This document shows, one piece after another, positions 24,378 through 32,582 of a stretch of DNA of 64,000 nt. Origin of the DNA: Amycolatopsis rubida (GTDB lineage: Bacteria > Actinomycetota > Actinomycetes > Mycobacteriales > Pseudonocardiaceae); assembly GCF_900115345.1 (NCBI RefSeq), contig NZ_FOWC01000013.1, positions 1 through 64,000 of the forward strand, read 5' to 3'. Below the pieces are notes generated by a model. It was given only the letters and a program-made list of their open reading frames with translations, ran no database searches and had not been told where the DNA came from. The translations under genes were made by a program, and so were the position numbers. Position 1 is the first letter of the stretch. Each line of letters starts with the position of its first letter.

Positions 24378-24650
24378 CTAAGAACTCAGTCCATTTGCCA
24401 GGGCGTCGGCAGCCAAGGCGAGGGCGAGCGTGCGTTCTTCGGCGGCGAGTCGCGAGTAGATCTCGGAGACGGTGCTGCGGGCGATGCCGAGGTCGGTGGC
24501 TAGCGCGCGCGAAGCGGGCAGCCGGGTGCCTGCCGGAAGACGGCCGTCGACGACTGCGGCGCGCAAAGCCGTTTCGAGCGCGTGCGCTGGGCGGGTGGTG
24601 GACGCGGGCAGGTAGAGGTCGAGCCCGTCGGCCGCCGATGCGCGCTTCAT
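24378..24650 (-). pseudogene. MocR/GntR regulator stump (DNA-binding part only)
   Basis: A 90-residue frame. It starts like PdxR/MocR regulators (LDLYLPASTTRPAHALETAL) and holds the GntR winged helix LPASRALATDLGIARSTVSE, then ends after EERTLALALAADALANGL without the usual linker and the roughly 350-residue aminotransferase-like domain. MocR genes often neighbour AhpD-like or PLP genes, so the stump was probably the local regulator. It might still bind DNA, but ligand response is lost. Confidence 0.6.
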
Positions 24651-24673
24651 GCGCCGGACTTTAGCCCGCTTCG

Positions 24674-25461
24674 TCAGCTGAGCAGAGCGTCGACTTCGCG
24701 GTAGCGCTCGGGAGAGACCGTTTTGCGCACGGCTGCCGCGGCCAACGGGACGGTGATGACATCGGTGCCGCGCAACGCGACCATGACGCCGGACTCGCCG
24801 GAGTGCACCGCGTCGACCGCGCGCAGGCCGAACCGGATGCCCAGTTCCCGGTCGGACGCGGTCGGCCGTCCGCCTTCCTGGCTCGCCGCGAAATCTCCTC
24901 GGACAGCCAGGTCGCCACGCCGTTCGGTACCGGAATCCCGTCCGGGAGCGCGCCTTCGGAGACCACGATGATCGGCGCGCGGCCTCGGTCGAAGCGGCGC
25001 GTCACCCGGGGCAGCACTCGGTCGAGACCGCATGGGTGCTCCGGGCCGAGGATCACGTCCGCGCCGCCGGCCAGCCCGGCGTGCAGGGCCAGCCAGCCGG
25101 AATCCTGGCCGGCGACCTCGACGACCAGCGCGCGCTCGTGCGATTCGGCGGTAGTGCGACAGCGGTCGAGCGCGTCGGCGGCGAGTTTCGCTGCCCCGGC
25201 AAGGGCATCCGCCGAGCCGAGCACGACGAGGTTGTGCAGCGAATCGCCCGGCTTGACCGGGCCGCGCGACGAGCTGAGAAAGGGCCGGTGGCGGATTTCG
25301 CCGATCTCGGGAGACCCGATCGGCACGCTCCGGTTCTCCCGCAGCCCGGCCCCGCCGTCCTGGATGCCGGAGATTTCCCAGCCGTGCACGTGAATGCCTT
25401 TGCGGGCGAAAGCCCGGAGCACCGCGTTCGCTCCGGGGCAGCCGAGGTCGCCGATCCGCAT
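24674..25461 (-). pseudogene. Decayed 6-phosphofructokinase (pfkA) gene
   Basis: The frame begins MRIGDLGCPGANAVLRAFAR, like MRIGVLTGGGDCPGLNAV of actinobacterial PfkA but lacking four residues of the ATP-binding loop. Later blocks TTAESHERALVVEVAGQDSGW and ADVILGPEHP match PfkA, but the substrate/catalytic block around PKTIDNDL is deleted. Near 24850 the frame shifts; the real C-terminus LGIRFGLRAVDAVHSGESG to SPERYREVDALLS continues in another frame and stops at 24674. The protein would be about 60 residues short and inactive. Confidence 0.75.
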
Positions 25462-25503
25462 GCGCCGAGCGTGGCACGACTGAATCGATGAAGCGAGCGG
25501 AAT

Positions 25504-25545
25504 GCGGAAACGCCCGGCAGGGTCCACCCGGCCGGGCGTTTCCGC
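25504..25545 (-). terminator. Terminator hairpin after the phospholipase C gene
   Basis: GCGGAAACGCCCGGC (25504-25518) pairs perfectly with GCCGGGCGTTTCCGC (25531-25545), a 15-bp stem with a 12-base loop. It starts 25 bases beyond the phospholipase stop on the minus strand. No strong T tract. Confidence 0.75.
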
Positions 25546-25570
25546 TCTCTTTCGTGGTTTTCCGGCGGGA

Positions 25571-27706
25571 CTACCGGCGCGGACCGGGGTCGCTGAAGCT
25601 CGGCCGGCCTGTCTCGTTGTGCCCGGCGAACCGGCGCAGGTAGCCCGGCGAGGCGGGGTCGGTCACCGAGATGTCGAACCAGCCGAACGCGGACGCCGTT
25701 TCGCACGGCGCCCGCCGGGTTTCGCCAGGACCGAGCACGATCGTGCGGGCGGTGCCACGGCTGTAATCGTTGCGCAGCTTCAATTTCCGGCGCTGACGGC
25801 CCGGGTTCGTGACGGTCAGGGTCAGCAGCGGGGCGCCGTAGTTGTTCGTGGACACCGAGACCTCGGGTTCGGTGGCGTCCGCGGTGGTCCCGGTGAACTG
25901 CGCGAGGTAACCGTTCGCGCCGGTGACGCGCAGGTCGTAGTTGCCGTGCTCGTCGGCGCCCGGCGCGCCCTCCCAGATGTCGCTGATGGTGTCGTGCGCG
26001 GCGACCGTGTAACGGCGGGGCGAGTCGCCGTGCGCGTAGACGTAGAAGTACGCGCCCGCGGTGCCGTCGTTGGTGAATCGCACCGAAACCGAGCGCCCGT
26101 CGCGCTTTCCGGCGAGCGCGGTGGTGAACCGGTACGGCAGCGCCCGCGCGGGCCGGACGCCCGGCTCCTGCTTCGGCATCGTCTGCGGAAGCTTCACCGA
26201 GAACGGCTGGTTCTTGCTCGGCAGCGGGGCGGGCGTGGGCGTCACGACCGGTTTGGCCTGCGGGCGGGAGAAGTCGAACGCCGAGGTGAGGTCGCCGCAG
26301 ACGGACCGCCGCCACGCGCTGATGTTCGGCTCCGCCACGCCGAACCGGGCTTCGAGGAAGCGCAGCACCGAGGTGTGGTCGAAGGTTTCCGAGCAGACCC
26401 AGCCGCCGCGCGACCACGGCGACACGACGAGCATCGGTACCCGGGAACCGAGCCCGGCAGGGTGTTTGCCGGTGAGTGCAACGCCGGTCGGCGCGCCGCC
26501 GGTGCCCTTCGGGAGCTTGTCGAAATCGAGGGTCTCATCGGGCAGGCTCGCGGCGAGCGAGCCCGAGACCAGGCCGTCCGTGCCCGCCTGGTTGAGCAGC
26601 GGCGGCATCGGCGGGACGACGTGGTCGAACAGGCCGTCGTTCTCGTCGTAGTTGATGAAGAAGACGGTCTTGCTCCACACCTCGGGGTTCGAGACGAGCG
26701 CGTCGAGGACGAGGTTCAGGTAGTACGCGCCGTCGCTGGCGGAAGCGGCGGCGTGCTCGCTGTACTTGTACGGCGGGACGATCCAGGTGACCTGCGGCAG
26801 CTTCCCGGCCTGGACGTCGGCGCGGAACTCCTTGAGCGTGTGCGTCGAGACGCCCTGCTCGACCAGCGGCCCGGACGCGCCTTCCTGCGGGTGGTACTGC
26901 GCGAAGAACTCAAGCGAGTTGTCCGTGTAGTTGTCCGTCGGCTCGCCGGGGATACCGCTGCCGCCCTGGTAAAGCTTCCAGCTCACCCCGGCCTGCTGCA
27001 GCCGTTCGGGGTAGGTCGTCCAGCTGTAGCCGTTGGTGCCCGGCCGTTCCCCGAGCCCGGGCCCGTTCTTTTTGCTGCCGAGACGGTTCTGCGTGTCGAT
27101 CGTGCCGGACCACAGCAGGATCCGGTTCGGTGCGGTGTCCGCGGGGACGGAGCAGTGGTAGGCGTCGCAGATAGTGAACGCTTCGGCGAGCGCGTAGTGG
27201 TACGGCAGCTCGGACCGCTGCTGGTAGGTCATGGTGAACACGTCTTGTTTTTCGTTCACCCAGCCGTCGTAACGCCCGCCGTTCCACAGCGGTTCGCCGC
27301 TGCCCCAGCCGTGGTGGGTGCCGGCGATGTGCTCGCTGGTGCGCAGGGCGTCGAGCGGGAACGGCAGTACGTACTCGGCGTCGTCAGGCAGGCCGCGGCT
27401 GTGGTAGGCGGAGGTGCGCACCTTCGCCGGCGGCTGGTAGAAGACCGGCCGCCCGCCGGGCAACAGGTGCGGCCGGGGGTCGCCGTAGCCGCGCACGCCG
27501 CGCATGGTGCCGAAATAATGGTCGAAGGACCGGTTCTCCTGCATGAGGACGACGACGTGCTCGACGTCCTCGATGGTGCCCGACCGGCGGGCCGGTTCGA
27601 CCGCGAGCGCCTTCCCGATAGACCCGGGCAGCAGCCCGCCTGCCGCTGCTCCGGCGAGCGATGCGCCCGCCATGCCGAGAAAATTCCGGCGACTCGTACC
27701 CGCCAT
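25571..27706 (-). CDS. Tat-exported phosphocholine-specific phospholipase C
   Basis: A 711-residue phosphoesterase-family enzyme. The N-terminus has the twin-arginine signal TSRRNFLGMAGASLAGAAAG, so it is exported folded. The catalytic domain starts EDVEHVVVLMQENRSFDHYF with the metal-binding Glu-Asn, and continues CDAYHCSVPADTAPNR and INYDENDGLFDHVVPP. Two C-terminal DUF756-type domains follow from about residue 500. Such enzymes hydrolyse phosphatidylcholine and sphingomyelin outside the cell and release phosphate; the pho regulon often controls them, but I see no clear PHO box. GGAGG precedes the ATG at 27706. It is monocistronic. Confidence 0.92.
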   Translation of the reverse strand: MAGTSRRNFLGMAGASLAGAAAGGLLPGSIGKALAVEPARRSGTIEDVEHVVVLMQENRSFDHYFGTMRGVRGYGDPRPHLLPGGRPVFYQPPAKVRTSAYHSRGLPDDAEYVLPFPLDALRTSEHIAGTHHGWGSGEPLWNGGRYDGWVNEKQDVFTMTYQQRSELPYHYALAEAFTICDAYHCSVPADTAPNRILLWSGTIDTQNRLGSKKNGPGLGERPGTNGYSWTTYPERLQQAGVSWKLYQGGSGIPGEPTDNYTDNSLEFFAQYHPQEGASGPLVEQGVSTHTLKEFRADVQAGKLPQVTWIVPPYKYSEHAAASASDGAYYLNLVLDALVSNPEVWSKTVFFINYDENDGLFDHVVPPMPPLLNQAGTDGLVSGSLAASLPDETLDFDKLPKGTGGAPTGVALTGKHPAGLGSRVPMLVVSPWSRGGWVCSETFDHTSVLRFLEARFGVAEPNISAWRRSVCGDLTSAFDFSRPQAKPVVTPTPAPLPSKNQPFSVKLPQTMPKQEPGVRPARALPYRFTTALAGKRDGRSVSVRFTNDGTAGAYFYVYAHGDSPRRYTVAAHDTISDIWEGAPGADEHGNYDLRVTGANGYLAQFTGTTADATEPEVSVSTNNYGAPLLTLTVTNPGRQRRKLKLRNDYSRGTARTIVLGPGETRRAPCETASAFGWFDISVTDPASPGYLRRFAGHNETGRPSFSDPGPRR

Positions 27707-27993
27707 GGTGCGTTCCTCCACGTGTTCGCGGCGAGACAGCGGTCGCCCGGAGTCACCGGCCGCCGCTCGCCCGGGGAAGAGCATGAACGAGCTGAGTGTC
27801 CCGGATCTGGCGCGCGGGTGAATACTCCGTCCGGGGACGGCTTCTCGTGATCGCCGCGGTGCGCCGGGCGAGACTCGGGACCAGGTTTCCGGGCAAAAAA
27901 GTCATGGGTGCTTCTTGGCGCACAAGCACTTCGACTGAGCGGGCCGAACTGTGCTTTCCTGGCGGACGGTCCGGACGGAAGAAGGAGCACACC

Positions 27994-28401
27994 ATGAGCG
28001 ATCCGCCGCCGAACGGGCCCGGCCCCACCGCGCGGATCGACCAGATGGTCGCCCAGGCGAAAGCGAAAGCCGAGCGGTACCAGGCGATGCAGGCCGCGGC
28101 CGGGCAGGTGTCGGTGACCGAGACCGGCAAGGACGGCTTGGTCGCCGTCACGGTCGATTCGGCGGGCAACCTCACCGACCTGCGCATCTCGGACCGGGTC
28201 CGGGAACTCTCGGGCGACCGGATCGCCGCCGCGGCGACGCTCACACGCGAAGCCCGACCCCGCCAAACCGAAACCCACAAAATCGACGGGACCACGCACC
28301 TTGGGGGGTCCGGGGGGCGAAGCCCCTCCGGGCGGGGCCTGGGGGTCGCACCCCCAGAAAACACGACGAGACGAGCAGGCCCGCGCTCTGTGCGGGCATA
28401 G
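27994..28401 (+). CDS. YbaB/EbfC-like nucleoid protein, C-terminally replaced
   Basis: A 135-residue frame. Residues 1-80 (RIDQMVAQAKAKAERYQAMQ, VSVTETGKDGLVAVTVDSAG, DLRISDRVRELSGDRIAAA) match actinobacterial YbaB-like DNA-binding proteins. From residue 81 the homologous helix is replaced by sequence encoded by a GC-rich hairpin element that reaches the tRNA genes. The gene is therefore truncated by an insertion or deletion. The ATG at 27994 follows GAAGGAG. YbaB-like genes often accompany ESX-type secretion proteins in actinobacteria; none is here. Confidence 0.6.
   Translation: MSDPPPNGPGPTARIDQMVAQAKAKAERYQAMQAAAGQVSVTETGKDGLVAVTVDSAGNLTDLRISDRVRELSGDRIAAAATLTREARPRQTETHKIDGTTHLGGSGGRSPSGRGLGVAPPENTTRRAGPRSVRA
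28300..28359. repeat. GC-rich double-hairpin element beside tRNA genes
   Basis: Two small hairpins in tandem, GGGGCGAAGCCCC (about 28314-28326) and GGGGGTCGCACCCCC (28341-28355). Similar paired G/C hairpins recur in many Streptomyces and Amycolatopsis genomes as terminator-like repeats. Here it may terminate transcription of the leftward tRNA-Val genes and has become the 3' end of the ybaB-like frame. Confidence 0.6.
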
Positions 28402-28417
28402 CTCGCCTCAAGTCGAG

Positions 28418-28489
28418 TGGGCGATACTGGGATCGAACCAGTGACCTCTTCGGTGTGAACGAAGCGCTCTCCCCCTGAGCTAATCGCCC
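28418..28489 (-). tRNA. tRNA-Val (anticodon CAC)
   Basis: Acceptor stem GGGCGAT/ATCGCCC, D arm TAGCTCAGGGGGAGAGC, anticodon arm CTTCG-TTCACAC-CGAAG with anticodon CAC, T arm CTGG-TTCGATC-CCAG. CCA is not encoded. Confidence 0.95.
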
Positions 28490-28523
28490 GTTGTGCAACG
28501 CACCAGCCTGGGGTGGACTGGAG

Positions 28524-28595
28524 TGCGCGATACTGGGATTGAACCAGTGACCTCTTCCGTGTCAGGGAAGCGCTCTCCCGCTGAGCTAATCGCGC
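28524..28595 (-). tRNA. tRNA-Val (anticodon GAC)
   Basis: Acceptor stem GCGCGAT/ATCGCGC, anticodon arm CTTCC-CTGACAC-GGAAG with anticodon GAC, T arm CTGG-TTCAATC-CCAG. It lies 34 bases upstream of tRNA-Val(CAC) on the same strand and is nearly identical outside the stems, an old tandem duplication. CCA is not encoded. Confidence 0.95.
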
Positions 28596-28678
28596 TTGCT
28601 GCTGTGCAACGTGTCGTAAACATTAGCGGACGCCTCGGCGACGCCCGCATTGGGGGCCGGTTTGCCGGACTGTGCTGG

Positions 28679-29860
28679 TCACTGTCCTGCGTGGACAGTC
28701 ATGCGCACGCCTTCGGCCAGGCGGTAGGGGCGGGTGTCGACGATGGCGCCGAGCAGGCGGCGCAGGCGCGACACCTCGGCGCGGACGGTGACCAGGTGTT
28801 CGGCGTCGCCGTAGAGGGCGTGGCTCAGCGCGACCGCCGACAGGCCTTCGCGGCCTGCTTTGTGGAGGCGGACCAGGATTTCGGCGTGCCGTTTGGTGAC
28901 CGGGCGGCGCCAGCCGGTGTCGCCTGCCCGGAAGCTCAGCAGGGGAGCGGGCGTGAGGTCCAGGTCGAGCCGGACGGTGCGGGCGGTGTCGGCGGGGCGG
29001 ACGAGCCAGCCGTCGGCGATGGGTTCGGGGAGACAGGCTCCCAGGCCGGGGACGGCGACTACCTGGCCTGCTCGGGGGGCGGCGATGCGTTCTCCCGCGG
29101 AGACGCCGACGCTGTGGGCGACCCAGCCGTCCTCGTCCACGACCAGGGCGGGGCCGGCGGAGAGGACAGGTTCAGCCATTTGGCGCAGTCGTTCGAGGCG
29201 CTGGCGGTGGGTGCGCCACAGTTCGGATTCGGCCAGGCGCTTGCCGGTTTCGACGAGGGCGCCGATCGCGGGGTGCAGAGTGAGCGCGGGGCCGCTGACG
29301 TCGATGACGCCGAGCAGTTCGCCGGTGCGCGGGTCGTGGATGGGCGAGGCGGTGCAGTACCACGGGTGCTGGTTCTGCTCGAAGTGTTCGCCGGCGAGCA
29401 GTTCGATCGGCGCGGCTTCGGCGAGCGCGGTGCCGATCGCGTTCGTGCCGACGCGGGATTCGGTCCATTCGGAGCCTTCGACGAAGCCCAGCGTGTCCGC
29501 CTTCCGTCGGACGGCGGACGAGCCTTCGCGCCACAGGATGATGCCGTCGGCGTCGGTGACTACCAGGAGCATGTGCGCCGAATCGGACGTCGCGCCGACG
29601 ACCTGGCGGAGGTCTTCGATGACGTGCCGCAGCGGGGAGCCGTGCCTGCGGCGTTCGACCTCGTCGCCGGGCACCGAATCGCGGGCGTTCATCCCGTCGG
29701 CGGTGAGGCCGAGGCTCAGCACGCGGGACCAGGAGCGCGAGACGAGCGGCCGCGGCGGCACCGCGGGACGGCTGCCGCCGATGACCGCCTCGTGCATGCG
29801 GACGAGGTCGCGGGCGTGGGTGGGCAGGTTGCGGCCCGGAGGCACCGCACTGTGCACCAC
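28679..29860 (-). CDS. GAF-domain transcriptional regulator (AcoR-like sensor)
   Basis: A 393-residue protein. The N-terminus PTHARDLVRMHEAVIGG and RPLVSRSWSRVLSLGL is that of AcoR-type activators. The GAF domain follows (LVVTDADGIILWREG, GFVEGSEWTESRVGTNAIG, EHFEQNQHPWYCTASPIHDP). No AAA+ sigma-54 domain is present; instead the C-terminal 100 residues are a winged-helix-like domain (TKRHAEILVRLHKAGREG, VRAEVSRLRRLLG). Such proteins sense small molecules and control divergent dehydrogenases or monooxygenases. GTG at 29860 has GGGAGG 8 bases upstream; GTGs at 29857 and 29863 are alternatives. It is divergent from the NTF2-FMO gene, its probable target. Confidence 0.85.
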   Translation of the reverse strand: MVHSAVPPGRNLPTHARDLVRMHEAVIGGSRPAVPPRPLVSRSWSRVLSLGLTADGMNARDSVPGDEVERRRHGSPLRHVIEDLRQVVGATSDSAHMLLVVTDADGIILWREGSSAVRRKADTLGFVEGSEWTESRVGTNAIGTALAEAAPIELLAGEHFEQNQHPWYCTASPIHDPRTGELLGVIDVSGPALTLHPAIGALVETGKRLAESELWRTHRQRLERLRQMAEPVLSAGPALVVDEDGWVAHSVGVSAGERIAAPRAGQVVAVPGLGACLPEPIADGWLVRPADTARTVRLDLDLTPAPLLSFRAGDTGWRRPVTKRHAEILVRLHKAGREGLSAVALSHALYGDAEHLVTVRAEVSRLRRLLGAIVDTRPYRLAEGVRMTVHAGQ

Positions 29861-29937
29861 CACAGTCACCTCCCGCACCGTCGCGTTAGCCGCCCAGCAT
29901 AGGTGACCTGCGCCGATGTTTCCACGCACCGGGCGCG

Positions 29938-29953
29938 TGCAACTCGCTGCAAC
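29938..29953 (+). promoter_or_regulatory. Direct repeat TGCAAC, candidate activator site
   Basis: TGCAAC at 29938-29943 and 29948-29953, exactly 10 bp apart, between the GAF regulator and the NTF2-FMO gene. One helical turn spacing fits a dimeric activator binding upstream of the FMO promoter. Confidence 0.45.
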
Positions 29954-30037
29954 CCTTGCCGCACGCCCTGCCCGGGGAGTGTGATCGGCGCTACACCACC
30001 GACGACGCTGGCATCGCGAGCAGATGGAGGAGCAGCC

Positions 30038-31855
30038 ATGACACAGACGGTCGACCGGCCCGCGCGGGCGGGCACGCCGCAGGCCCGGGCCGAGGACTGG
30101 CTGGCCCGGTTCGAGGCCGCGCTGGCCGCCCGCGACATCGAGGCTGCCTCGGCGTTGTTCGCCGTCGATTCCTATTGGCGCGACTTGGTTTCGTTCACCT
30201 GGAACCTCAAGACCGTCGAGGGCCGGGACGGGGTCGCCAGCTTGCTCGGCGGCTGTCTGGAAGCGACCGGCCCGAGCGGCTTCCGCACCACCGAACCGGC
30301 CACCGAGGCCGACGGCGTCACCGAGGCGTGGATCGAGTTCGAGACCGCCGCCGGACGCGCGAAGGGGCATCTGCGGCTGAAGGAAGAAGGCGCGTGGACG
30401 CTGCTCACCAGCTTGCGTGAGCTGAAGGGCTTCGAGGAGTCGCAGCGGGAACGGCGGCCCAAGGGCGTCGAGCACGGCGTGGTCCGCGGCCGCCGGTCGT
30501 GGGCGGAGAAGCGGGCCGAGGAGCAGGAGACGCTCGGCTACGACCGGCAGCCCTACGTCGTGGTGATCGGCGGCGGCCAGGGCGGGATCGCGCTCGGCGC
30601 CCGGCTGCGCCAGCTCGGCGTGCCGTCGCTGGTGGTGGAGCGCAACGACCGGCCCGGCGATTCGTGGCGCAAGCGGTACAAGAACCTCTGCCTGCACGAC
30701 CCGGTCTGGTACGACCACCTGCCTTACCTGCCGTTCCCGGAGAACTGGCCGGTGTTCGCGCCGAAGGACAAGATCGCCGACTGGCTTGAGATGTACACGC
30801 GGCTGATGGAGGTGCCGTACTGGACGCGTTCGGCGGTCACCTCGGCGGTGTGGGACGACGACGCGAAGCAGTGGCACGTCACGGTGGACCGCGACGGCGA
30901 GCAGGTGGTCCTCACGCCGCGGCACGTCGTGTTCGCGACCGGGATGTCCGGAAAGCCGAATCTGCCGTCGTTCCCCGGCATGGACGAGTTCGAGGGCGAT
31001 CAGCACCACTCGTCGCAGCACCCCGGCCCGGACGCGTACGCGGGCAAGAAGGCGGTCGTCGTCGGGTCGAACAACTCGGCGCACGACATCTGCGCGGCGC
31101 TGTGGGAGCACGGCGCGGACGTGACGATGGTGCAGCGCTCGTCCACGCACATCGTGAAGTCGGATTCGCTGATGGATCTCGGCCTCGGCGACCTGTACTC
31201 GGAGCGCGCGCTCGCCGCGGGCGTCACCACCGAGAAGGCCGACCTGATCTTCGCCTCGATCCCGTACCGGATCATGCCGGAGTTCCAGATCCCGGTGTAC
31301 CAGGCGATCCACGAGCGCGACAAGGACTTCTATGCCCGGCTTGAGGCAGCGGGCTTCAAGCACGACTGGGGCGACGACGGCTCCGGCCTGTTCATGAAGT
31401 ACCTGCGCCGCGGTTCCGGCTACTACATCGACGTGGGCGCTTCGGAACTCGTCGCCAACGGCAGCATCAAGCTCGCGCACGGCCAGGTCGACCGCTTGAC
31501 CGCGAACTCGGTGGTGCTTTCCGACGGTACGGAACTGGAGGCCGACGTGGTCGTCTACGCGACCGGCTACGGCTCGATGAACGGCTGGGTCGCCGACCTG
31601 GCCGGCCAGGAAACCGCGGACAAGGTCGGCAAATGCTGGGGCCTCGGCTCGGAGACGACGAAGGATCCCGGCCCGTGGGAGGGCGAGCAGCGCAACATGT
31701 GGAAGCCCACCCAGCAGGAGGGATTGTGGTTCCACGGCGGGAATCTGCACCAGTCGCGGCATTACTCGCTGTATCTGGCGCTGCAGTTGAAGGCGCGCTT
31801 CGAAGGGCTTGAGACGCCGGTGTACGGGCTGCAGGACGTGCATCACCTGTCTTGA
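30038..31855 (+). CDS. Flavin-containing monooxygenase with N-terminal NTF2/SnoaL-like domain
   Basis: A 605-residue fusion. Residues about 20-135 are an NTF2-like fold (WLARFEAALAARDIEAASAL, GHLRLKEEGAWTLLTSL). From about 165 it is an FMO: FAD motif VVIGGGQGGIALGARLRQLG, a shifted fingerprint FEGDQHHSSQH, and NADP motif VVVGSNNSAHDICAALWEHG. The ATGYG motif (VVYATGYGSM) lies near residue 510. It should oxygenate a carbon or heteroatom centre with NADPH; whether it makes esters (Baeyer-Villiger) is not clear because the fingerprint is not canonical. The ATG at 30038 follows GGAGG at 7 bases. It ends at a strong terminator, so it is monocistronic and controlled by the divergent GAF regulator. 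Confidence 0.9.
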   Translation: MTQTVDRPARAGTPQARAEDWLARFEAALAARDIEAASALFAVDSYWRDLVSFTWNLKTVEGRDGVASLLGGCLEATGPSGFRTTEPATEADGVTEAWIEFETAAGRAKGHLRLKEEGAWTLLTSLRELKGFEESQRERRPKGVEHGVVRGRRSWAEKRAEEQETLGYDRQPYVVVIGGGQGGIALGARLRQLGVPSLVVERNDRPGDSWRKRYKNLCLHDPVWYDHLPYLPFPENWPVFAPKDKIADWLEMYTRLMEVPYWTRSAVTSAVWDDDAKQWHVTVDRDGEQVVLTPRHVVFATGMSGKPNLPSFPGMDEFEGDQHHSSQHPGPDAYAGKKAVVVGSNNSAHDICAALWEHGADVTMVQRSSTHIVKSDSLMDLGLGDLYSERALAAGVTTEKADLIFASIPYRIMPEFQIPVYQAIHERDKDFYARLEAAGFKHDWGDDGSGLFMKYLRRGSGYYIDVGASELVANGSIKLAHGQVDRLTANSVVLSDGTELEADVVVYATGYGSMNGWVADLAGQETADKVGKCWGLGSETTKDPGPWEGEQRNMWKPTQQEGLWFHGGNLHQSRHYSLYLALQLKARFEGLETPVYGLQDVHHLS

Positions 31856-31869
31856 CGCGGTGCGGGAGA

Positions 31870-31905
31870 CCCGGTGACCGCTTTGGGGCGGTCACCGGGT
31901 TTTTT
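31870..31905 (+). terminator. Rho-independent terminator after the FMO gene
   Basis: A perfect 12-bp stem CCCGGTGACCGC/GCGGTCACCGGG with loop TTTGGG, followed by six T at 31900-31905. The end of the convergent tetR gene lies inside the hairpin. Confidence 0.93.
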
Positions 31906-32515
31906 CGTGCAGGCCAGCCAGAATGATGCGCATTCCCTCGGCGAACTCGGCTTCCGGATCGCTTGCCGCGGCGGCCTTGGCGATCTCGGCCAGTCCGGCG
32001 AACGGCAGCTCCGCGATCCTGCCGGTGGTCTCGCTGACGTCCGTGTCGCGCAACAGCGGACCGGCCAGTTCGGCTTGCGCAAGCCCGGTGACGAAGGCCG
32101 CCACGGTCCGGAACGCGACCAGCAGTTCCGTGCCGGACCGTCCGCCCCGCGCGAGCGCTTGCACGAGAGCCTCGGCCGGCCGGAGGGCCGGCAGGTCGAA
32201 GCTGCGGCGGGTCAGGATCAGCGGGATGGCGTGCGGATGCGCCCGCACCGCCCGCCACATTCCCTCGGCGACGGCATGGACGTCGGCGCGCCAGTCGCCG
32301 GAGGGATCCGGCCAAGTCGCCGAGGCCAGCACCGCTTCCGTGACGAGTTGTTCCAGCCCGTCCCGGCCGTCGACGTAGTTGTAGATCGTCATCGGCCCGG
32401 TGCCCAGTTCGGTCGCGAGGCTGCGCATCGTCAGGCCGTCCAGTCCGGCGGTGTCGACCAGCGCGAGCGCGGCGGCCTGCAGCCGTGCGCGCGTGAACTT
32501 CCGCGGTGCGGGCAG
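31892..32515 (-). CDS. TetR family regulator with no ATG/GTG/TTG before its HTH
   Basis: The HTH (FTRARLQAAALALVDTAGL, then MRSLATELGTGPMTIYNYVD) and ligand domain are those of the TetR_C-type subfamily seen also at 9696. The first ATG in frame (32428) would remove helix 1 of the HTH. Between that ATG and the upstream stop there is no ATG, GTG or TTG; the only plausible initiators are CTG codons, of which 32515 gives the natural N-terminus LPAPRKFTRARLQ. The start is thus noncanonical, or a one-base error lies near 32500. Length with the CTG start is 207 residues. It probably represses the divergent hydrolase/acyl-CoA synthetase operon through GTACAACGTAC. Confidence 0.75.
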   Translation of the reverse strand: MPAPRKFTRARLQAAALALVDTAGLDGLTMRSLATELGTGPMTIYNYVDGRDGLEQLVTEAVLASATWPDPSGDWRADVHAVAEGMWRAVRAHPHAIPLILTRRSFDLPALRPAEALVQALARGGRSGTELLVAFRTVAAFVTGLAQAELAGPLLRDTDVSETTGRIAELPFAGLAEIAKAAAASDPEAEFAEGMRIILAGLHEKTR

Positions 32516-32560
32516 GAATCTCTTTGATTAAGTGCAAGGCACGTGTTCAGCTGGGTTCAC

Positions 32561-32571
32561 GTACAACGTAC
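32561..32571. promoter_or_regulatory. TetR operator core GTACAACGTAC
   Basis: A palindrome GTAC-AAC-GTAC between tetR and the hydrolase gene. Read on the other strand it is GTACGTTGTAC, identical to the core of the operators at 9620 and 9638. Confidence 0.7.
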
Positions 32572-32582
32572 TTGATGGAGGG

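Noticed and set aside
28679..31846. Single 1055-codon minus-strand frame across the GAF regulator and FMO loci
   Set aside because: The part beyond 29860 is antisense to the FMO gene; only the C-terminal 393 codons are real.
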